In this document: positions 1-8,596 of the stretch, piece after piece | Layout: each line of letters opens with the position of its first letter | Numbering within the stretch: the stretch's first letter is position 1 | Source of the DNA: DASWIV01 sp036397475 | GTDB lineage: Bacteria > JAJVIF01 > JAPKYR01 | Assembly: GCA_036397475.1 (NCBI GenBank) | Contig: DASWIV010000216.1 | Span: 1-12,109, forward strand | Direction of reading: 5' to 3' | Length of the DNA: 12,109 nt | Position numbers and translations under genes: made by a program | Notes under the pieces: model-generated | Databases searched by the model: none | Told to the model about the DNA's origin: nothing | Seen by the model: the letters and a program-made list of their open reading frames with translations, nothing else

Positions 1-265
1 TTCCCATGTCGGTTTCGAGGAGGACCTCGAGTATATCCTCATAAAAGTCCTCGTCAATACCCGCTCGTGCCGCTTTTATCGTGTTGATTTTGCCGGATAC
101 TTTATCGCGTGTACTGGAAAGCCCGTCCCTGAGCTTCTGCATCCACGATTTCCGCCGCTCGGTCTCCTCAGCTCCCTCTTCAACAGGAGCCTGAGCTTCC
201 TGAGCGGTTTCTACCGTCTCTTCAGGCTCATCCTTTTTCTTTCTTCTGAAAAAATTTAATACCAT
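1..265 (-). CDS. ftsY: FtsY, signal recognition particle receptor (N-terminal part, cut by window edge)
   Basis: Only the first 88 codons are present; the gene continues beyond position 1. FtsY docks the SRP-ribosome complex at the inner membrane and, as a GTPase, hands nascent membrane proteins to the Sec translocon. The visible part starts MVLNFFRRKKK, a short basic amphipathic end suited to lipid contact, followed by an acidic stretch rich in Glu (about residues 12-37), the A domain. From about residue 41 comes the helical N domain: WMQKLRDGLSSTRDKVSGKI, then IDEDFYEDILEVLLETDMG, which matches the conserved FtsY/Ffh N-domain pattern. The GTPase G domain lies outside, so catalytic residues cannot be checked. 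The ATG at 263-265 is preceded only by a weak purine stretch (TTAGAGAA). Position after smc supports the call, since rnc-smc-ftsY is a common gene string. Identification rests on the N domain and context and is secure. Confidence 0.9.
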   Translation of the reverse strand, partial: MVLNFFRRKKKDEPEETVETAQEAQAPVEEGAEETERRKSWMQKLRDGLSSTRDKVSGKINTIKAARAGIDEDFYEDILEVLLETDMG

Positions 266-360
266 TTCTCTAAAATACACCCATACCCGATCAAATCTCA
301 GGTAACTGGTTAGTATACATTAAATACGGGTGAAAATATAAAGCGATTCTTGTGACGCTC
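266..360 (-). promoter_or_regulatory. smc-ftsY intergenic gap with a possible ftsY promoter
   Basis: This 95-nt gap is long compared with the packed genes upstream. On the minus strand it contains TATACT (plus positions 312-317), a good -10 match about 46 nt before the ftsY ATG. The region a normal spacer away is only T-rich (TTTATA) and gives a poor -35 box. CACCC (336-340 region) and GGGTG (280 region) could pair weakly across the leader. No U-run terminator is visible after smc. A weak internal promoter for ftsY is possible but unproven. Confidence 0.25.
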
Positions 361-3300
361 TCACGCCGTTCCCAATACCTCTTCGACTCCCTCCTCCTGC
401 AGCTTTTTCAGATCCACACTCACGACCTGGCTGACTCCGCCGCCGCGCATTGTCACACCATAAAGCCTGTTCGCTCTCTCCATCGAAATCTTGTTGTGCG
501 TGATCATGATGAACTGGCGCTCATCGAATTCTCTGTTCAAATAATCCAGGAATTTTGTCGTGTTCACATCATCAAGCGCCGCCTCGACCTCGTCGAGAAG
601 TGTAAAGCTGCTGGGCTTCACTTTCAGAATCGCGAACAGCATCGCGAGCGCGATCAACGCCCTCTCCCCACCTGAAAATTGAAGCAGGTCAAGTTCGCCC
701 TTACCCGGGAACCGCACTTTCACATCGATACCGCTTTCCAGTGGATAGTCCGGATCTGTCAGGCTGATGCGTCCCTGTCCGCCGGGGAACAATTCGGCGA
801 ATACGTCGGCAAATTTATTTCTCGCTTCATCGAAAGTCGTCACAAACGCTTTGATAGATTCCTTCTCGACTTCCTCAAGAGCTTTTCTCAATTCATCCTC
901 AGCCTTGACAAGGTCGTCCTTTTCACGCGCAAGTTCATCAAGGCGCAATCTCACATGCTTCTCTTCCTCGATAGCAAGCGGGTTAACCTCACCAATCTCA
1001 TCCATTTCAAGATTGATCTCGTCGAGTTTAGTGGTCAGTTCTTTCCGCGACGGGATATCCTTCCCCTGAACCTCGCCCGACTTTATCTTCATCGCGAAAT
1101 CGGGGAATTCCTCAAGTCCCTTTTCAAGACCCGACAGGCTTCCCTTCAATTCCGCGACCTTCACTTCCTGGTTGTGCACCCTCTCATTTGTTTCGGTTAC
1201 TTTTTCTCTAGCCTCGTCGCGTGAATTTTCCGCATTGGCTATTCGATTCTCGCAATCGGTAATTTTTCCCGACGCTTCCCGTTCCTTCGTTTCGTAATCC
1301 GGAACAAGCTTCTCAAGCTCTTCCCTCTTCTCGCACGCCTGCCTGTATTCATCCGAATTCGCCCTGAGGTCATTTTTTGCCTGCTGAATACGTCCGCGCT
1401 TTTTCTCGATCAACTCAAGGTCGGATTTGTATTCGTCGTCTATGCGGCTGATTTCCTTTTCAGCCCTGTCGGCTTCTTCGGAGTAGCTGGCTTCGATGAC
1501 AAGACACCTCTGGAGCCGGGTACGCAGATCTTCTATACGTCCTCCGGCGCCTTCAAGTTGTTTCCCCAGTTGCTCAAGCGCGATTTCGGTGTCTCTTCGA
1601 ATTTTACCGATCGTCTGGAAGCTGATCTTCGCAAGATTCGCGCTTTCAAGACAGGAGCGATGTTTTTCGTTCTGCTCTTCAAGTGATGAATCGATTTTTT
1701 CGATCTCAGCTGATAACTCTGTCCTTTTTTCAACCAGCCTTGATTGATCTCCCTTTATTCTCTCTATCCTGTTCTCGTATTCTATCAGGTCGAAACCGTT
1801 CGATTCATGGACCGCATCAAGTTTCTCGATTTCGCCTGACATGATTTCATGCTCTTCCGACAGCTTCGCCATTTCCAGCTCAAGCCTGATAACTTCGTTC
1901 CCTATCTCCACCAGTCTCGCGCGACGCGTGAGAATTCCGGTGTTGTCTGTCGATTTCTCTCCGCCAGACACATAGGCAGGCGGACTGAACAGTGTACCGT
2001 CGGAAATCAATGTCACTTTTTTCAGGTCCAGATTTTCATCGAGTGAATTGCCACGGGCGAAATTCGATGTGAGGTATCCCGTCAGCCTGGAAATTTCCCC
2101 ATCGGCCCGGATGTGAGTATTTATTTCACCACTTGAGAATTCACCACCGGGGATCAATTCCAGAACAATGCATTTTAGGCGTCCAAGTTCATCTTCGCGG
2201 GCTTTGTGCAGGATACTGGCTGCGTCGGATAATTTTTCCACTACCAGCCACTTGAGTTTTTCACCAAGAAGCATCTCGACAGTACGTTCATAGCCTGAAT
2301 CGACCTCGATCAACTCGCCAAGTATTCCCCGTACCCCGGAAAGATTTTCCGACTCTTCCATAAGGGTTACCACACCCTCGTCGTAGCCTTCCCTTGATTC
2401 TTCCAGTTCCCGGAGAAGTTCCTTTTCCCTTGTCAGGAGGCTAATGGACGATTCCGCATTCGACAGATCGTCTTTTATCTTTCCAATAGTATCTTTTTTC
2501 AGTTTCAGATTTCCGGATAATTCTTCCTGGGCGACTCTCAATTCCGACGCCTTCGATGTCACGTCGTCAAGCTGCCCTGCGATCTCGAACTCACGTACTC
2601 CATTATTTTTGAGTTCTTCCAGGACTTCCAGTTTCCTATGATCGAGTCCAACGATCTCGCCCTGTACTCCATTAGCCATGTCGAGATAAAATTTTTCATC
2701 CTTCTGGAACAGCGACCCTTCGCCCTGGAGTTTTTCGATCTTCGACATCAGGCGTTCTCGGGCAAGCTCCCACGCCCTGGTACGCCCTATCAGTCGGCTA
2801 AGGTAATTATCGTACTGGAGTTTCCATCTGGACGCAGATTCGGTTTCGTTCCGGGCGTTCCCGATAGTCTCGAGAAGTTCCCGCTTTCGTTCTGTCAATC
2901 TCCCCTGACGGGTTTCACGTTCGCTGATCTCTCCTTCCAGGGATTCGATCAACCGGGATAAGTGCCCTTCGGATTCCTGAAGGCGTTTTTCCTCACCGAC
3001 CGCGCGATCGAGCTCCCTGCGTCCACGCTCACACTCTTCAAGTGTGGTGCGCACAGCTTCTCTTGCATCATGCAGTTCTTTTTTCAGCTCGACAATTTTC
3101 TTCTCGCAATCGGTTTCACTGGTTTTCGCGTCCGCAAGTTCTTCCCTGATTTCCTCCAGGAGTTTTTCATTTCTTTCGATATTCCTGAGCGCGAGGATGT
3201 ATTCCTGTGCAGCTAATTTCGCCTTGATATCCGTTACTTCGGCGACCAGCTCGTTATGGCGTCTCGCCGCGTTCGCCTGCCCGGTCAATTCGTCCGCCCT

Positions 3301-3912
3301 GACATTCAACTCACCGACAAGGTCCCTCAACCTTTCCATATTCCGCGCGCAGTCATCGAGCTGGCCAAGAATCTTGCGTTTATTCGCCTTGAAATCGCTG
3401 ATTCTCGCGAGGTCTTCAAAAACAAGCCTCCTGTCGGTCGGGACAAGCGACAAAAATCCATCGACTTCTCCCTGGCTGACAACAGACAAACTTCCAAGCC
3501 CGAACCCTTTTCTCGACATTACCCCACGGACATCTTTCAGTCGCGCAGTTTTCCCGTTCAGGGAATAGACACTTTCTCCCGATCGATAATACCGCCGTTC
3601 GATTTCCCATTCCGACGGCTCGTCGGGGATTTCCGAATCCGTGTTGTCGACCTTGAGAATAACCGACGCGAATCCCGCCGGTGTACCGCCATTTTCCTCA
3701 CCGGGATTATAAATGGCTTCGAGTCCGCTCTGCGCGCGGATCGAGCGTGGCGACGGGTCACCGAGCACCCACTTGATGGCGTCCACCACGTTTGATTTAC
3801 CGCTACCGTTCGGGCCAACGATGGCTGTGAAGGGTCCGTCAAATTTCAGTGTTGTCCTGTCCCTGAATGATTTGAACCCTTCAATAGTAATTTCCTTGAG
3901 GAGTAACTCCAC
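361..3912 (-). CDS. smc: Smc, chromosome segregation/condensin ATPase
   Basis: Smc dimers with ScpA/ScpB form the bacterial condensin that extrudes DNA loops and helps segregate the nucleoid. Length (about 1183 aa) is normal. In numbering of the longest frame: Walker A GPNGSGKSN at 36-44; Q-loop VSQGE around 148-152; coiled coil rich in Glu/Lys/Arg to about 520; hinge about 527-655 (SGVRGILGELIEV to VSGGE); returning coiled coil; signature FSGGERA near 1082; Walker B with D-loop, LLDEVEAALDD, near 1108; switch His in MITHNK. Oddities: the signature has Phe where LLSGGE is usual, and the usual head motif around EAAGVxKYK reads EDLARISDFK. Start: the furthest GTG (3919-3921) directly abuts the purine run GAAAGG, leaving no SD spacing. 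GTG at 3910-3912 is preceded by AAAGGGTGG at workable spacing and is preferred. It lies 101 nt after rnc. ScpA/B are not in the window. Confidence 0.97.
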   Translation of the reverse strand: MELLLKEITIEGFKSFRDRTTLKFDGPFTAIVGPNGSGKSNVVDAIKWVLGDPSPRSIRAQSGLEAIYNPGEENGGTPAGFASVILKVDNTDSEIPDEPSEWEIERRYYRSGESVYSLNGKTARLKDVRGVMSRKGFGLGSLSVVSQGEVDGFLSLVPTDRRLVFEDLARISDFKANKRKILGQLDDCARNMERLRDLVGELNVRADELTGQANAARRHNELVAEVTDIKAKLAAQEYILALRNIERNEKLLEEIREELADAKTSETDCEKKIVELKKELHDAREAVRTTLEECERGRRELDRAVGEEKRLQESEGHLSRLIESLEGEISERETRQGRLTERKRELLETIGNARNETESASRWKLQYDNYLSRLIGRTRAWELARERLMSKIEKLQGEGSLFQKDEKFYLDMANGVQGEIVGLDHRKLEVLEELKNNGVREFEIAGQLDDVTSKASELRVAQEELSGNLKLKKDTIGKIKDDLSNAESSISLLTREKELLRELEESREGYDEGVVTLMEESENLSGVRGILGELIEVDSGYERTVEMLLGEKLKWLVVEKLSDAASILHKAREDELGRLKCIVLELIPGGEFSSGEINTHIRADGEISRLTGYLTSNFARGNSLDENLDLKKVTLISDGTLFSPPAYVSGGEKSTDNTGILTRRARLVEIGNEVIRLELEMAKLSEEHEIMSGEIEKLDAVHESNGFDLIEYENRIERIKGDQSRLVEKRTELSAEIEKIDSSLEEQNEKHRSCLESANLAKISFQTIGKIRRDTEIALEQLGKQLEGAGGRIEDLRTRLQRCLVIEASYSEEADRAEKEISRIDDEYKSDLELIEKKRGRIQQAKNDLRANSDEYRQACEKREELEKLVPDYETKEREASGKITDCENRIANAENSRDEAREKVTETNERVHNQEVKVAELKGSLSGLEKGLEEFPDFAMKIKSGEVQGKDIPSRKELTTKLDEINLEMDEIGEVNPLAIEEEKHVRLRLDELAREKDDLVKAEDELRKALEEVEKESIKAFVTTFDEARNKFADVFAELFPGGQGRISLTDPDYPLESGIDVKVRFPGKGELDLLQFSGGERALIALAMLFAILKVKPSSFTLLDEVEAALDDVNTTKFLDYLNREFDERQFIMITHNKISMERANRLYGVTMRGGGVSQVVSVDLKKLQEEGVEEVLGTA

Positions 3913-4013
3913 AAAATCCACCCTTTCGTGTATTCCCTCTTATGTACAGCTAAGTATTTTAAACGATACTCGCGCTGAATCAAGCTTTATCAGGCGTTTT
4001 CCGAAGTATTACT

Positions 4014-4721
4014 TCAGTCGCGCTTTCGTTCTTTCCGCGTAATTTTTTTATTCAATTTCTTCAGAGCGTTTTCTGCCGCCGACTGCTCGGCCTTTTTTTT
4101 GCTTTTTCCCGAGCCAATTCCGAGTTTTTTCCCGTTGTACCTGACCTCTATTGAGAAGGTCTTGGAATGATCCGGTCCGGATTCCCGCACCACATGATAT
4201 TCCGGCGGCTCCTTGTATTCCTGCTGCCAGATTTCCTGCAGCTTCGACTTGAAATCCGTCGGACCTTCGATGTCTTTCATCGCGATGCAGTCGTCCTTCA
4301 GATGCATCAGGACAAATTTTTTACACGCCATGTAACCGCGGTCCAGCAGCAGTGCTCCGGTCAGAGCCTCGAAACAATCCGACAGGATCGAAAATTCAGC
4401 ATCGCCGCCATTTCGTACCCGCGCCGTATCAACCCTGAGATGCCTGTCGACGCCCATGGATCGGGCTTTTTCTCCAAGTACTTCCCGGCTTACCACGGTC
4501 GCCTTGATCCTTGTGAGTTCACCTTCGCCCTTTTCCGGATATTCCCGGATAAGAAAATCGGAGATTATCATCCCGATCACGCTGTCACCCAGAAATTCCA
4601 GCCTCTCGTACGATTCCCCGAAATTATCAGCTGCGGAAAGATGCGTTAGTGCACGCCGGTAAACTGACATATCTTTCGGCTCGATGCCGATCTTCACCAG
4701 AAATTGTTCAAATCGCTTCAT
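4014..4721 (-). CDS. rnc: Ribonuclease III
   Basis: RNase III cleaves double-stranded RNA with Mg2+, maturing rRNA precursors and some mRNAs. The catalytic domain carries the signature ERLEFLGDS; in the longest frame (249 aa, start 4763) the four metal-binding acids are E56, D60, D129 (SDCFEALTG) and E132, spaced as in the E. coli enzyme (E41, D45, D114, E117). A flexible segment leads to the dsRNA-binding domain from about residue 170 (DFKSKLQEIWQQ) to its basic end GSGKSKKKAEQSAAENAL. The C-terminus is strongly basic (KKITRKERKRD). Start choice: the longest frame begins at GTG 4761-4763, but ATG at 4719-4721 puts ALTH about 24 residues from the N-terminus, as in the family, and gives 235 aa. 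Neither has a clear SD. It follows the permease by 75 nt and precedes smc, a common arrangement. All key residues are intact. Confidence 0.96.
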   Translation of the reverse strand: MKRFEQFLVKIGIEPKDMSVYRRALTHLSAADNFGESYERLEFLGDSVIGMIISDFLIREYPEKGEGELTRIKATVVSREVLGEKARSMGVDRHLRVDTARVRNGGDAEFSILSDCFEALTGALLLDRGYMACKKFVLMHLKDDCIAMKDIEGPTDFKSKLQEIWQQEYKEPPEYHVVRESGPDHSKTFSIEVRYNGKKLGIGSGKSKKKAEQSAAENALKKLNKKITRKERKRD

Positions 4722-4796
4722 AGGCGGATAGCGCGATGCACATCGTCGGGTGATTATAGTCACTTTCGGAATAAATTGCAGGAGAAAAAGGCAAGC

Positions 4797-6659
4797 TTAT
4801 TCGCCTTCCTCGATTTTTCTTTCAAGGGGAACCCGGCCGTAAGAATCAAACCAGCCCCCTCCAGCGGCGATAAGAATGAATGAAATGGCAAACAGCGCGG
4901 CTGAAGTGCTCAGTAATAGGGGATATCCGGCAAAGACAGCATTGCTGCCGGTTAAACCCCAGTTTATAACAGTGATTGCGTAAATCGCGAAACATATAAT
5001 TAAAACCGAAAATGCAAACCCGTTAAATATTGACAGTATCCTGCTATTTGCAATCATCCACCCGGATATTGCAGCACTTGCGAATCCAAATGTGATGTAC
5101 GCGGCATTAAAAATAATTGCTACAGCCGCAAATGCGACGCATTGCTTCATAAACGGCAATCCGGCTAATATTGCCAGCACAAGGAACCACAGTGAATGCA
5201 CGAGGTACGGAAAAATATTATTGGTCACAAAAGTGCCGAATGTCCCTTTAATAAAATCACTTCCACCTGTGGGAGTCAGGATCACGGACTCCCAGTCCAT
5301 TTTTTCCCTGTGATTTTTAATGATGGTCATGATCGACCAGAACATCCATGCAGCCACACCTGTCAGCCAGATAAAAGACAGCCAGGGCATCATTTTCCAT
5401 ATGCCTTCCGAAAAAGCTGACTTTCCACTTGCATAAAGGGTATAACCATTTAGCAGGAACATTTGCGATCCGACAGGATACAGGAAGAAAAACCAGTACA
5501 TGAACAGGCGGCTGACCATGAAATTCTTGAACGCTATCGATGGCTCGTATGTTCCGTCGATAAATTTCAAGAACCTGTTTGTCCCTTTCATGAATATCGG
5601 GTTTGACCTCAGCGGCTTCAAAAATATCTTTGACAGCCATTTGACCGGATATTTCCCGAAAAACATAAGCCAGATGCAGATATCGAAGACGTAATCTGTG
5701 GAGGTCTTTTTGCGGTCCGAAAGATCAACCGGTACGTAATGGACCTGGGCCGTACTCTCTTCGTCGGGTACTTCTTTTTTGACCTCCCTGTCCTTCCAGT
5801 ACCAGTTTGCTCGGTGGCGCGATTGAAACTGATCTTCCGACACCTTCGCCATTTTACCAAGTGGTATTTGCCCGGAGCGCAGCCTTTCAATCTCTCTTGC
5901 TCCCTTGAACACAAGTATCCAGAATGTCAGGATCACAATTATCAGCATCCACGCCCAGAACGGCAGGTTCGGGAAATTCACATGAGCAGGGAGAAATGGA
6001 GCCATGGATCTGGACGTTGTCCAGATGTAGATCTTCATAAGAAGCGCGTTGATCAATTCAGAAAAGAGGAATAATACGCCGATCAGATATCCGGTTACCG
6101 GAGCGAGGAAAACCCAGAACAGGACCGCTTCCCAACGTCGGGAGAATGTACTCAGAAATAGCGATGAGCAGAAGTAAACAAAAAACGCCGTTAATCCGAT
6201 CGTCAAGGTTCCCTGTGGCGCATGCGTAAAGACCATAAAAATTATTCCAAGTGGAAGTACTATCGAGCCGAATATTGGAAGTCCGATAGCGATTAACAGC
6301 CCGAATTTTCCCCATATCAGCGCTCTTGAAGATAAAGGCGAAACCAGCAGGATCGTGTTCGCCCTCCACTGCGAATTGAAAAACAATTCACTCGGATATA
6401 CCGCGAAAAATGGGATGAGAAAACAGGCAGCATAAACCGACCCGGCTATCCATGCGTAGACTACATTAGGCGCGATATTTACCGGATCTATAAATATGAA
6501 CGTGTCCTTCCACGCCAGATTCGTAATGATCAGGAAGAGGGGGACAATGTAAGCCGCGACTACCAGGACAGCCGATACTCGCGCGATATATTTCGCGTAT
6601 TCGGGAACTCTCCTCAGTCCAAGGAGAAAAAATGGGTAGGTTCCTGACGAATCTAGCAT
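4797..6659 (-). CDS. Large polytopic membrane protein, apparent fusion of two ABC-2-type permease halves
   Basis: About 620 residues with roughly twelve hydrophobic segments in two groups of six (near 28-48, 66-88, 120-144, 152-172, 180-201, 235-251, then 384-403, 423-447, 484-503, 507-531, 541-565, 577-600), separated by a charged linker at about 252-325. Each half has, after its second helix, a motif like the ABC-2 permease consensus LLxSPxSxxxIxxGK: ILLVSPLSSRALIWGK near 103 and VILTPTGGSDFIKG near 459. This suggests an internal duplication or fusion giving both transmembrane halves of an exporter in one chain. No ABC ATPase is in the window, so substrate and even transport are unknown. 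Start: ATG at 6657-6659 overlaps the sirtuin stop (ATGCTAG), a typical coupling overlap; an in-frame ATG at 6717-6719 would add 20 hydrophilic residues and a 67-nt overlap. Family assignment is inferred from topology and this motif only. Confidence 0.85.
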   Translation of the reverse strand: MLDSSGTYPFFLLGLRRVPEYAKYIARVSAVLVVAAYIVPLFLIITNLAWKDTFIFIDPVNIAPNVVYAWIAGSVYAACFLIPFFAVYPSELFFNSQWRANTILLVSPLSSRALIWGKFGLLIAIGLPIFGSIVLPLGIIFMVFTHAPQGTLTIGLTAFFVYFCSSLFLSTFSRRWEAVLFWVFLAPVTGYLIGVLFLFSELINALLMKIYIWTTSRSMAPFLPAHVNFPNLPFWAWMLIIVILTFWILVFKGAREIERLRSGQIPLGKMAKVSEDQFQSRHRANWYWKDREVKKEVPDEESTAQVHYVPVDLSDRKKTSTDYVFDICIWLMFFGKYPVKWLSKIFLKPLRSNPIFMKGTNRFLKFIDGTYEPSIAFKNFMVSRLFMYWFFFLYPVGSQMFLLNGYTLYASGKSAFSEGIWKMMPWLSFIWLTGVAAWMFWSIMTIIKNHREKMDWESVILTPTGGSDFIKGTFGTFVTNNIFPYLVHSLWFLVLAILAGLPFMKQCVAFAAVAIIFNAAYITFGFASAAISGWMIANSRILSIFNGFAFSVLIICFAIYAITVINWGLTGSNAVFAGYPLLLSTSAALFAISFILIAAGGGWFDSYGRVPLERKIEEGE

Positions 6660-7459
6660 TCGTAGACGAATTCCCCGCGAGACAGTTTGTTCAGAGTTGG
6701 AGGGATCAACATCCCGCATTGTCCAAGCACTGACTTATCGCAGAAGAAGCTTAACGGAGTATTTTCCAGGTTGAACTCGATAACTACAGCTCCCGAAGCG
6801 CTTGCAAGCTGCGCGAATCCCGCAGCCGGGTAAACAACTCCACTTGTACCAACGACAAGGAACAGGTCGGTTTCCCTTGTCCTGATTTCCGCGTTCTGAA
6901 CATTTACAGGATCGAGCATTTCCTCAAAAAACACCACATTCGGACGCAGGTGGGTTCCACATATGTCGCAGAATAATGGTATTCCTTTTATTGGGACATC
7001 CTTGTTTTCAAATGGTTCCAGTGAACATCCTGGATTCCCGCATTTGATCTCCCAGATTGTTCCATGAAGCTCGATCACCCTTTTGCTTCCCGCCACATGA
7101 TGAAGCCGGTCGATATTCTGAGTTATGACAACGACGTCGTAGCCCTGTCTCTCCAGTTCAGCCAGCACCTTATGAGCGTTATTAGGCTCTGCGCCAGCCA
7201 TATTCATCCTGCGCAGATTGTAAAAATCCCAGCCTTTATCGGGATGCGTGGCGAAACCTGTCGGTGTCGCGAGGCGCATTTTTTCAGCGTCTTTCCAGAT
7301 ACCGTCCTCGCCACGGAATGTCGGGACCCCACTCTCGGCAGATATTCCCGCCCCGGACAGGACAGTAATTTTCGTATCCCTGGTCAGGGTAAAATCGTCG
7401 AGATTTATTTTCTTGGTTGAACTGTAATAATGGAGGTCGTCCGTACCCCAGACACTCAT
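6653..7459 (-). CDS. Sir2-family NAD-dependent protein deacylase (sirtuin, CobB/SIRT5-like)
   Basis: Sirtuins remove acyl groups from lysines using NAD, yielding nicotinamide and O-acyl-ADP-ribose. Motifs in order (268 aa): GAGISAESGVPTFRG at 36-50 (NAD site), TQNID at 113-117, catalytic H132 in ELHGT, zinc ligands C140, C145, C164 and C167, and GTSGVVYPAAG at 204-214. Y80 and R83 (FYNLRR) match the Tyr-x-x-Arg pair which in CobB and SIRT5 binds acidic acyl groups, so desuccinylase or demalonylase activity is possible. Oddity: the usually conserved VVxFGE segment reads VVFFEE (175-180), replacing Gly with Glu in the substrate/NAD region. About 30 residues precede the Rossmann strand. The start ATG overlaps the mnmA stop as ATGA, with GGGGTG about 5 nt upstream as SD, so translation is likely coupled to mnmA. 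The family is certain; acyl preference is inferred. No acyltransferase or partner lies nearby. Confidence 0.93.
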   Translation of the reverse strand: MSVWGTDDLHYYSSTKKINLDDFTLTRDTKITVLSGAGISAESGVPTFRGEDGIWKDAEKMRLATPTGFATHPDKGWDFYNLRRMNMAGAEPNNAHKVLAELERQGYDVVVITQNIDRLHHVAGSKRVIELHGTIWEIKCGNPGCSLEPFENKDVPIKGIPLFCDICGTHLRPNVVFFEEMLDPVNVQNAEIRTRETDLFLVVGTSGVVYPAAGFAQLASASGAVVIEFNLENTPLSFFCDKSVLGQCGMLIPPTLNKLSRGEFVYEC

Positions 7460-8592
7460 CCGTTCACCCCGGATTTTTCAAGATTTACAACCGACTCAAT
7501 TGTCGCCGCTCCAATAACCTTATCGCCCGAATACCAGACCGCGGCCTGTCCCGGAGTGACAGCACGTACCGGCTCAACCAATTCGACCTTCCCTTTTCCA
7601 TCTTTGAATATTTTCACCTTCCCCTTGACCGGCTTACTCCTGTACCTGATCTGAATCTCAAATACTTCATCCGCGAATTTTTCAGCCACCAGTGAAATAT
7701 CGCCTATCTCGAATTCCCTTGAAAATAACTCATCCTCTGTGCCGACAACTATCCGGTTCGCATCGGGATCGATCTCAACCACATACATTTTCACCGGCAT
7801 CCCGCCCGGTAGGCCTTTTCTCTGGCCAATCGTAAATCCGCTGATACCGCTGTGTGAACCGATAACCGCTCCACGGGTTGTGACAATTTCTCCTCCAGCG
7901 GATGCAATCCCGTCCCGCCATTCATCCGGAGGCTCTCCGCTCGCGAAAAAGCACAGATCCTGGCTTTCCGGACGTGCCGCGACCTTCAATCCAGCATCAA
8001 ATGCCACTCTCCGGACTTCTCCCTTTCCCATTTCCCCAAGTGGAAAAATTGTCTTCGCGAGTTCTTCCTGTGTTAAATAAGCCAGAAAATAACTCTGGTC
8101 CTTTCCCCTGTCCAGGCCCCTGTACAAATGATACCCGGATTCATCCACTCCGATTTTCGCGTAGTGGCCGGTCGCGACAAAATCGCACCCGAGCGCTTCC
8201 GCCCGTTCAAACAGCACATCGAATTTCATGTGTCGATTGCACAGAATGCATGGATTGGGCGTACGTCCGAGTGAGTACGCCACCCTTGATGGCATCACGA
8301 CATCTTTGGTAAATTCTTCCGCGAGGTTTAATACGTAGTACGGAAAATCGAGCTCCGACGATACCCGTCTTGCATCTTCCGCCATACTCAGCGAACAGCA
8401 CGCCTTATCCGCATCGGTCTGGGCACCCGACACCGGACGGAATTCCTCCGTAACCAGGTGCATCGTAATTCCGGTGATGTCATATCCGGCTTGCTGAAGC
8501 AGGTACGTGGTCACCGACGAATCCACACCTCCGGACATCGCGACAAGAATCCTCGCGCCATCGGACAATCTATTTTTGTAATCGAAATTCAT
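7456..8592 (-). CDS. mnmA: MnmA (TrmU), tRNA-specific 2-thiouridylase
   Basis: MnmA adenylates C2 of U34 in tRNA-Lys, -Glu and -Gln and replaces the oxygen with sulfur, giving s2U34 in the wobble position. The 378-aa product has the usual length. Visible motifs: PP-loop ATPase SGGVDSSV (20-27), TPNPCILCNRHMKF (111-124) with the first catalytic cysteine C118, ATGHYA (140-145), KDQSYFL (164-170), and ESQDLCFF (209-216) with the second catalytic cysteine C214 that accepts persulfide. CCS at 65-67 is common in MnmA outside E. coli. The C-terminal third is the beta-barrel region that contacts tRNA. The ATG lies 4 nt after the desulfurase stop with no strong SD, so translational coupling is likely. 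The adjoining desulfurase probably supplies the sulfur directly, since no Tus relay genes are seen here. All catalytic residues are intact. Confidence 0.97.
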   Translation of the reverse strand: MNFDYKNRLSDGARILVAMSGGVDSSVTTYLLQQAGYDITGITMHLVTEEFRPVSGAQTDADKACCSLSMAEDARRVSSELDFPYYVLNLAEEFTKDVVMPSRVAYSLGRTPNPCILCNRHMKFDVLFERAEALGCDFVATGHYAKIGVDESGYHLYRGLDRGKDQSYFLAYLTQEELAKTIFPLGEMGKGEVRRVAFDAGLKVAARPESQDLCFFASGEPPDEWRDGIASAGGEIVTTRGAVIGSHSGISGFTIGQRKGLPGGMPVKMYVVEIDPDANRIVVGTEDELFSREFEIGDISLVAEKFADEVFEIQIRYRSKPVKGKVKIFKDGKGKVELVEPVRAVTPGQAAVWYSGDKVIGAATIESVVNLEKSGVNG

Positions 8593-8596
8593 TTAG

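Noticed and set aside
679..1224. Plus-strand open frame of 181 codons inside smc
   Set aside because: It lies antisense within the conserved Smc C-terminal region, its product shows no recognisable domain, and several other antisense frames occur along smc. This is a compositional shadow.
3044..3795. Plus-strand frames of 174 and 179 codons antisense to the Smc N-terminus
   Set aside because: They overlap each other and the Walker A region, have low-complexity Ser/Arg/Leu content and no family resemblance. Smc explains the sequence fully.
3922..4013. Terminator or strong promoter between rnc and smc
   Set aside because: Only a short CTGAAGT/ACTTCGG hairpin is seen, without a U-tract, and no paired -35/-10 boxes are convincing. 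Co-transcription of rnc and smc remains the simplest view.
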